Shown piece by piece: positions 59,189-64,000 of a DNA stretch of 64,000 nt. A model generated the notes under the pieces. The model made no database searches and was not told where the DNA came from. It worked only from the letters and a program-made list of their open reading frames with translations. Numbering within the stretch: the stretch's first letter is position 1; every line of letters begins with the position of its first letter. The stretch is from the NCBI RefSeq assembly GCF_014656095.1, contig NZ_BNBT01000020.1:16097-80096 (forward strand), in the 5' to 3' direction. The translations under genes were made by a program, and so were the position numbers. This DNA is from Streptomyces longispororuber. Lineage in GTDB: Bacteria; Actinomycetota; Actinomycetes; Streptomycetales; Streptomycetaceae.

Positions 59189-60622
59189 ATGCCTTCTTCG
59201 TCTGCTCCCTCTTCGTCTGCTCCCTCTTCGTCTACTTCGTCTACTTCGTCTTCGTCTTCTTCCTCTTCGTCTACTTCGTCTTCGTCGGCTCCCTCCCGCA
59301 ACAGGCCCCTCACGCTGATGTCCCTGGGCCACACCTGCGTCGACGTCTACCAGGGCGCGGTGGCCGCGCTGGTGCCGTACTTCGTGTCCGAGCGCGCGTA
59401 CGGCTACGCCGCCGCCTCCGGCATCGTGCTCGCCGCGTCGCTGCTGTCGTCGGTGGTGCAGCCGCTCTTCGGCGCGCTCACCGACCGGTGGGCGCTGCCC
59501 TGGCTGCTGCCGGTGAGCACGCTGGTCGGCGGCGCCGGTGTCGCGCTCAGCGGAGTGTTCGGCTCGTACGCCATGACCCTGGCGGTGGTCGCCGTCTCCG
59601 GGATCGGTGTCGCCGCCTACCACCCCGAGGCCGCCCGCGTGGCGCGCGTCGCCAGCCGGGGCAGCCACACCGCGATGGGCTGGTTCTCGCTGGGCGGCAA
59701 CATCGGCTTCGCGACGGCGCCGTTGCTGGTCGCCGCCGTCGTCGCCACCGGGGGCCTGCGCGCGTCACCGCTGCTCGTCGTGCCCGCCCTGGCGGGTGCG
59801 GCGCTGTGCGCGGTGGCGCTGCGCGAGATCAGGGCGCCCCTCGCGGCGACGGCGGCGGCCGCCCGCGCGGCCAAGGCCGCCGGTGCCGACGACTGGCCGT
59901 CCTTCCTGCGGCTGTCCGGCGCCATCGTGTGCCGCTCGATCGTCTTCGTCGGGCTGAGCACCTTCATCTCCCTGTACGTGCCCGAGCGCTCCGGCGGCGG
60001 TGAAGTTGCGGGCACCGTGGCCCTGTTCGTGCTCTACCTGGGCGGGGCGGTGGGCACGGTCGCCGGCGGACAGCTCGCCGCCCGCCACAGCCGGGTCGCG
60101 GTGGTCCGCTGGTCGTACGCCCTGACCGTGCTGGCGGTCGCCGGGGTCGTCCTCGTCCCCGGCCCGTCGCTGTACCTGTTCGTGGCGCTCACCTCGGCCG
60201 GCCTGTACGTGCCCTTCTCCCTGCACGTGACACTCGGCCAGGACTACCTGCCGAGCCGGGTGGGCACCGCCAGTGGCGTCACCCTGGGCCTGACCGTCAG
60301 CGTCGGCGGGGTCGCCAGCCCGCTCATCGGCGCGCTCGCCGACGTCACGTCGCTGCGGACCGCTCTGGCGCCGCTGATCGCGCTGCCCGCGCTCGGCTGG
60401 CTCCTGCTCCGCACCCTGCGCGAACCGGCCCAGCCGGAGCCCGTCGCCGAACCGGCCCGGCCGGAGCCCGTCACGGAACCGGCCCGGCCGGAGCCTTCGG
60501 CCGCACCGGCCCGGCCGAAGGCTCCGGCACCCGTACCGCCCGCCGAGGCACCTTGTTACGATCACCCGGCGCGCACGGACTCCGCGCCCGCGCACGACTG
60601 CCGCTCCGACCAGGGAGGTTGA
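59189..60622 (+). CDS. Fsr-like (fosmidomycin resistance type) MFS exporter with Ser-rich N-terminus
   Basis: The 477-residue protein has a 33-residue Ser/Thr/Ala leader (MPSSSAPSSSAPSSSTSS and so on), 12 hydrophobic segments starting TLMSLGHTCVDVYQGAVAALVPYF, the opening of the fosmidomycin-resistance MFS family, and a tail with EPARPEP repeats. It would export a small polar drug or sugar-like compound. ATG 59189 gives the Ser leader; the hydrophobic part starts near residue 40. Divergent AraC regulator. The TGA stop overlaps a small ORF (TGATG). Confidence 0.88.
   Translation: MPSSSAPSSSAPSSSTSSTSSSSSSSSSTSSSSAPSRNRPLTLMSLGHTCVDVYQGAVAALVPYFVSERAYGYAAASGIVLAASLLSSVVQPLFGALTDRWALPWLLPVSTLVGGAGVALSGVFGSYAMTLAVVAVSGIGVAAYHPEAARVARVASRGSHTAMGWFSLGGNIGFATAPLLVAAVVATGGLRASPLLVVPALAGAALCAVALREIRAPLAATAAAARAAKAAGADDWPSFLRLSGAIVCRSIVFVGLSTFISLYVPERSGGGEVAGTVALFVLYLGGAVGTVAGGQLAARHSRVAVVRWSYALTVLAVAGVVLVPGPSLYLFVALTSAGLYVPFSLHVTLGQDYLPSRVGTASGVTLGLTVSVGGVASPLIGALADVTSLRTALAPLIALPALGWLLLRTLREPAQPEPVAEPARPEPVTEPARPEPSAAPARPKAPAPVPPAEAPCYDHPARTDSAPAHDCRSDQGG
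59192..59290. repeat. TCTTCGTCTRCT-type microsatellite inside the MFS gene
   Basis: TCTTCGTCT, ACTTCGTCT and GCTCCCTCT units run for about 100 bases and encode the Ser/Thr-rich leader. Triplet periodicity keeps the frame. Confidence 0.75.
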
Positions 60623-60684
60623 TGAATATGGCCCGCCAGGCCCGTCATCGGCATGCCCAAGTCCGGGCCGCGCAAGGACAGTGA
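60622..60684 (+). CDS. Small ORF of 20 codons between MFS and GNAT
   Basis: MNMARQARHRHAQVRAAQGQ starts at ATG 60622 (or ATG 60628, 7-8 bases after GGAGG) and ends TGA 60682-60684. Its ATG overlaps the MFS stop and it precedes the GNAT start by 35 bases. It could be a coupling ORF or an artefact; the good ribosome site is the main evidence. Confidence 0.35.
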   Translation: MNMARQARHRHAQVRAAQGQ

Positions 60685-60718
60685 GCGGCCCGGTCGTCCT
60701 GACGACCAGGAGTGTCAC

Positions 60719-61324
60719 GTGTCTTTTCCTTCTTCCCCGGTGCCTTCCGACGCCGAAGCGCCCTCCGACTCCGCCGCACGCTCGTCGGCCCCACCCTCGG
60801 CAGCCTCACCCGCCTCAGCCACCTCACCGTCCTTCACGGTGACAGGGACTGACCTCACCACCGGCCGGCTCCTGCTGCGCCCGTGGTCGTCCGCCGAGCT
60901 CGCCGCCGTCGGTGGCGGCGACCGGCTCGCGGACTGGGCCGAGGACTTCCCCGCCGAGGGCGACGGCGTCATCGCCGGGTTCCTCACCGAGCACCCCGAG
61001 GGCCTGCACCCGTACGGCCACCGTCTGATCGTGGAGCGCGACAGCGGCCTCGTGGTGGGCTCGATCGGCCTGTTCTGGCCGCCCCGGGACGGCGCCCTGG
61101 AGGTCGGCTACGGCGTGGTGCCGTCCCGCCGGGGCCGCGGCTACGCGCCGGAGGCCGTGCGGACGGTGGTGGCGTACGCCCTGACCGGCCCGGACGTGCA
61201 CGCCGTGTACGCGACCGTGGAACGGTCGAACCCGGCCTCCGTCCGCGTCCTGGAGAAGGCCGGGCTGCGGCGCTGGAGCGGGGACGCGACCACCGTCCGC
61301 TTCCGGGCCGTGGCGGGCGACTGA
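60719..61324 (+). CDS. GNAT family acetyltransferase (RimJ/RimL-like)
   Basis: The 201-residue protein from GTG 60719 (GGAG 6 bases upstream) has a 40-residue Ser/Ala-rich head, then TGRLLLRPWSSAELAAV, YGVVPSRRGRGYAPEAVRTVV (acetyl-CoA loop) and VERSNPASVRVLEKAGL. These are RimJ/RimL-type features. Two tandem hairpins follow. Substrate unknown. Confidence 0.85.
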   Translation: MSFPSSPVPSDAEAPSDSAARSSAPPSAASPASATSPSFTVTGTDLTTGRLLLRPWSSAELAAVGGGDRLADWAEDFPAEGDGVIAGFLTEHPEGLHPYGHRLIVERDSGLVVGSIGLFWPPRDGALEVGYGVVPSRRGRGYAPEAVRTVVAYALTGPDVHAVYATVERSNPASVRVLEKAGLRRWSGDATTVRFRAVAGD

Positions 61325-61329
61325 CCCGG

Positions 61330-61404
61330 CCGGGGCGGGCGGCCGGGCCCCGGTCGCCCGCCCCGGCGTCCGCCGCGCCCGGCGCGGGGGCGCCCGCGCC
61401 GGGC
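61330..61404 (+). terminator. Two tandem hairpin terminators after the GNAT
   Basis: CCGGGGCGGGCG / CGCCCGCCCCGG (61330-61366) and GCCCGGCGCGGG / CCCGCGCCGGGC (61377-61404) are perfect 12-bp stems one after the other. Confidence 0.85.
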
Positions 61405-61464
61405 GTGCGGGGCCGTACGGCCCTTACTGGCCAGGCATTTGGCGATATCGCGTCAGAGCCGGTC

Positions 61465-62685
61465 ATGGCATCGCGTGCCACCATGGCCGCTATGGGGAAC
61501 TTCGGGGACATGGCCGGGAACCTCGGTCCGCCACCGGCCGCGCACGACGCCGCCCGGACGGACCACCGGCGGGCACCGGCGGTCACGGTCGGCGTCGAGG
61601 AGGAGTACCTCCTGGTCGACCCCGTCTCCCGGAAGCTGAGCCCCAGCGCCGACAAGGTCGTGGCGGGGGCCTGCGGCGAACTCGGGGACCGCGTCTCGAC
61701 GGAGATCACGCGGTACCAGGTCGAGGGGCGGACCGACCCCCACACCGACCTGGCCGCCCTGGCCCGGCAGCTCCGGGCGACGCGCGGCAGCATCGCGCGG
61801 GCGGCCGGGCGCCTGGGGCTGCACATCGTCTCCAGCGGCACACCGGTCCTCGGACACCCGGTGCCCCCGCCCTTCACCGGCGGACCGCGCTACGCCGAGA
61901 GCCTCGCGCAGTTCCGCGCCCTCGACCACGAGCAGAGCACCTGCGCCTGCCACATCCACGTCGGCGTGCCCGATCTGCCGACCGCCCTGCGGGTGAGCAA
62001 CCATGTGCGCCCCTGGCTCCCCGCACTGGTGACGCTGGCGGCGAACTCGCCCTTCTGGGGCGGTCAGGACACCGGGTACGCGAGCTGGCGCACCCTGGTC
62101 TGGGGGCGCTGGCCGGTCTCGGGGCCGCCGCCGTTCTTCGAGTCGCAGTCCCACTTCGAGGACCTCGTCGGCGACCTCATCGCCACCGGGACGACCCTGG
62201 ACCGCGGCGGTGTGTACTGGGACATCAGGCCCTCGCACCACGTGCCCACGGTGGAGGTCCGGGTCGCGGACGCGGCGTCGACGGTCGACGACACCGTGCT
62301 GCTCGCGGGCGTCGTCCGCGCCCTGGCCGACACCGCGCTCCAGGAGACGGCCGCCGGGCGCACGCCGCCCCGCCCCGAGCCGGAGATCCTGCGGGCCGCC
62401 TGCTGGCGGGCCGCGCGCGACGGCCTCGGCGGTGCCGGCATCGACCTGGCCACGCGCAGACTGGTGCCCGCGGCCGCGCAGGTCGACCGCCTCCTCGACC
62501 GCACGAGGCCGGCCCTGGAACGCCACGGCGACCTGCCGCTCGTGAGCGCCGCCTGGGCCCGGCTGCGCGCCCACGGCACCGGCGCGGACCGCCAGCGGGC
62601 CGCCTTCCGGCGCCACGGCAACCCGGTCGACGTCGTCGACCACCTCATCGCGTCGACCGCGCGGGCCGAGGACACAGCGGTCTGA
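61465..62685 (+). CDS. YbdK-type carboxylate-amine ligase (GCS2 family)
   Basis: The frame encodes up to 406 residues. TVGVEEEYLLVDP is the signature of the glutamate-cysteine ligase-like YbdK/EgtA family, followed by HLDHEQSTCACHIHVGV-type residues (HIHVGVPD), FWGGQDTGYASWRTLVWGRWP and WDIRPSHHVPTVEVRVADA. Such enzymes couple a carboxylate to an amine with ATP. In-frame ATGs at 61465, 61483 and 61492 are all possible; none has a strong ribosome site. In this family some members make ergothioneine precursors, but no other such gene is nearby. Confidence 0.87.
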   Translation: MASRATMAAMGNFGDMAGNLGPPPAAHDAARTDHRRAPAVTVGVEEEYLLVDPVSRKLSPSADKVVAGACGELGDRVSTEITRYQVEGRTDPHTDLAALARQLRATRGSIARAAGRLGLHIVSSGTPVLGHPVPPPFTGGPRYAESLAQFRALDHEQSTCACHIHVGVPDLPTALRVSNHVRPWLPALVTLAANSPFWGGQDTGYASWRTLVWGRWPVSGPPPFFESQSHFEDLVGDLIATGTTLDRGGVYWDIRPSHHVPTVEVRVADAASTVDDTVLLAGVVRALADTALQETAAGRTPPRPEPEILRAACWRAARDGLGGAGIDLATRRLVPAAAQVDRLLDRTRPALERHGDLPLVSAAWARLRAHGTGADRQRAAFRRHGNPVDVVDHLIASTARAEDTAV

Positions 62686-62840
62686 CCCCGCGAGCCGCAG
62701 CACGGGGCCGGGGCCGGGCCCGCCGTGAGGGTCCGCGGGAGCGCCCCGTACCGCCCGAGTGGGGGAGCCGCGGGCACCGTACGGCCCCGGGCGGGCCACG
62801 CCGATCTGCGCGCCCCGGGACCCGCTCCTACGGTGGCTGA

Positions 62841-64000
62841 ATGGCCATCAGACTCCTGCCGCCCCCGCTGCGCCGCGCCGTGGTCCGTACGACGGCCCTC
62901 ACCACGGGGGCGCTGCTCTGCCTCACCGGCACGGCCGCGGGCGCCGAGCCGTCACCCCCCGAGCGGCGGCCCTCGTACTCCTCGACCCTGCTCGACCGGC
63001 CCGGCACCCAGGTGCGCCCCGGTGCCGGCGCCCCGGCGCTGCCCGGTGAGGTGTCCGCCCTGTCGTGGGTGGTGGCCGACGCCCGCACGGGCGAGGTCCT
63101 GGCCGCGCGCGACGCGCACCGCAAACTGCCGCCCGCCTCCACGCTCAAGGCCCTGTTCGCGCTCGCGGCGCTGCCCCGGCTGCACCCCGACACGCGGCAC
63201 CGGGTCACGGAGGCCGAGCTGGCGCGCGTCGGCGGCGGCAGCAGCCTGGTGGGCGTGGCCCCCGGGCGCAGCTACCGCGTGGCCGACCTGTGGCGGGGGG
63301 TGTTCCTCAGCTCCGGCAACGACGCGGTGCACGTGCTCGCCGCGATGAACGGCGGCATGGACCGCACGCTCCGGCAGATGCGCGCCAAGGCCCGTGCCCT
63401 GGGCGCCCGCGACACCCGGGTGGTCTCCCCCGACGGCTACGACGCGCCGGGGCAGGTGTCGTCCGCGTACGACCTGGCGGTGTTCGGCCGGGCGGGGCTC
63501 GCGGACCCGCAGTTCGCCCGCTACTGCTCGACGGCGCTCGCCTCCTTCCCGGCGGGCGGCTGGTCGTACCCGATCCAGAACACCAACCGGCTGCTCACCG
63601 GCGCGGGCGGCGTGTCCCGCTACCCCGGCCTGATCGGCGTGAAGAACGGCTACACCAGCCGGGCCGGGAGCACCCTCATCGCCGCCGCGCACCGGGGCGC
63701 GCGGACCCTCGTGGTGACGGTCATGAACCCGCAGAACGGCGGGCAGGAGACCGTGTACGAGGAGGCCAGGCTGCTGCTCGACTGGGGGTTCGAGGCCGTG
63801 CACCGCGTACGGCCGGTGGGTTCGCTGCTCCCGGCGAAGCCGCGGACGGCGCCGGACCAGGCCCGGCCCGCGGGGACCGGCGCGCTGGTGCCGCCGCCCG
63901 GCTCCGGCGGCTCCGACTGGCTCGCCATCGTCCTGGGCGGCGCGGGCGCGGCGGCGCTGCTCGCCGGGTGCGCGGTGATCGCCCGGCGGCGCGCGGCCCC
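62841..64000 (+). CDS. Serine-type D-Ala-D-Ala carboxypeptidase (S11), 3' end beyond window
   Basis: The protein starts MAIRLLPPPLRRAVVRTTALTTGALLCLTG, a Sec signal with cleavage near residue 35. Penicillin-binding motifs are in order: SxxK as Ser100-Thr-Leu-Lys103, SxN as Ser158-Gly-Asn160, and KTG replaced by Lys268-Asn-Gly270. A hydrophobic segment near residues 365-385 (WLAIVLGGAGAAALLAGCAV) and RRRAAP follow, so it is anchored by the C-terminus as in DacA-like enzymes. The frame is still open at base 64000. It trims cell-wall pentapeptides. Confidence 0.9.
   Translation, partial: MAIRLLPPPLRRAVVRTTALTTGALLCLTGTAAGAEPSPPERRPSYSSTLLDRPGTQVRPGAGAPALPGEVSALSWVVADARTGEVLAARDAHRKLPPASTLKALFALAALPRLHPDTRHRVTEAELARVGGGSSLVGVAPGRSYRVADLWRGVFLSSGNDAVHVLAAMNGGMDRTLRQMRAKARALGARDTRVVSPDGYDAPGQVSSAYDLAVFGRAGLADPQFARYCSTALASFPAGGWSYPIQNTNRLLTGAGGVSRYPGLIGVKNGYTSRAGSTLIAAAHRGARTLVVTVMNPQNGGQETVYEEARLLLDWGFEAVHRVRPVGSLLPAKPRTAPDQARPAGTGALVPPPGSGGSDWLAIVLGGAGAAALLAGCAVIARRRAA

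Overview
The window reads as one contiguous piece of a Streptomyces (or close relative) chromosome. G+C is very high throughout, most genes end in short 3'-to-5' overlaps (ATGA, GTGA, TGATG), GTG starts are frequent, and several genes point to mycothiol biology: an S-(hydroxymethyl)mycothiol/S-nitrosomycothiol dehydrogenase and a mycothiol-dependent maleylpyruvate-isomerase-fold enzyme. Iron (DmdR/IdeR) and zinc (Zur) operators match streptomycete consensus patterns as I recall them. No ribosomal RNA, tRNA, CRISPR array, transposase, prophage or large biosynthetic cluster was seen. The gene mix (many regulators, exporters, acetyltransferases, small secreted proteins, paralogues of housekeeping genes) looks like accessory or chromosome-arm territory.

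Layout. 1-6.7 kb: tail of a secreted I36/crystallin-like protein, a methyltransferase, a nucleoside hydrolase-MFS operon facing its LacI regulator across two matching palindromic operators, a degenerate GrpB-like gene and DoxX. 6.8-15.4 kb: GNATs, a P450-ferredoxin pair, a WHG-type TetR, a DrrC-like UvrA paralogue with a perfect palindrome in its promoter, two I36-type secreted proteins and a mycothiol-dependent enzyme. 15.6-24.4 kb: ABC exporter, LysR/DapA-like/APC permease, a MurJ paralogue, YidB-like protein and an F420/NADP-type reductase. 24.6-33.3 kb: PfpI, aldo/keto reductase, MFS, a divergent methionyl-tRNA synthetase preceded by an attenuator-like leader, HD, ASCH, and a CGNR regulator facing an MFS gene across a GTTAC/GTAAC operator. 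33.4-42.4 kb: AraC, DUF5999, a coupled small protein/xi-class GST pair, a TipA-like MerR regulator coupled to a glycosyltransferase, an I36 protein, a Zur-controlled cysteine-free L32 next to a beheaded gene, GNAT and LysR. 42.5-50.4 kb: EamA exporter, GlxA-type AraC, two tandem DJ-1/PfpI paralogues, quinone oxidoreductase, AraC, Tat lactonase and isochorismatase-like hydrolase. 50.4-64 kb: iron-box DUF2470 gene, MBL-MscR operon, FetB-like permease, glutathione peroxidase, STAS, secreted proteins, XRE-cupin, AraC/Fsr-type MFS pair, GNAT, YbdK-type ligase and the start of a D,D-carboxypeptidase that runs off the end.

Two themes recur. First, several transporter or enzyme genes sit beside a regulator with a visible palindromic operator between them. 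Second, short tandem arrays (14-32 bp units) are unusually frequent, both in intergenic DNA and at the termini of reading frames, where they add low-complexity tails to otherwise ordinary proteins.
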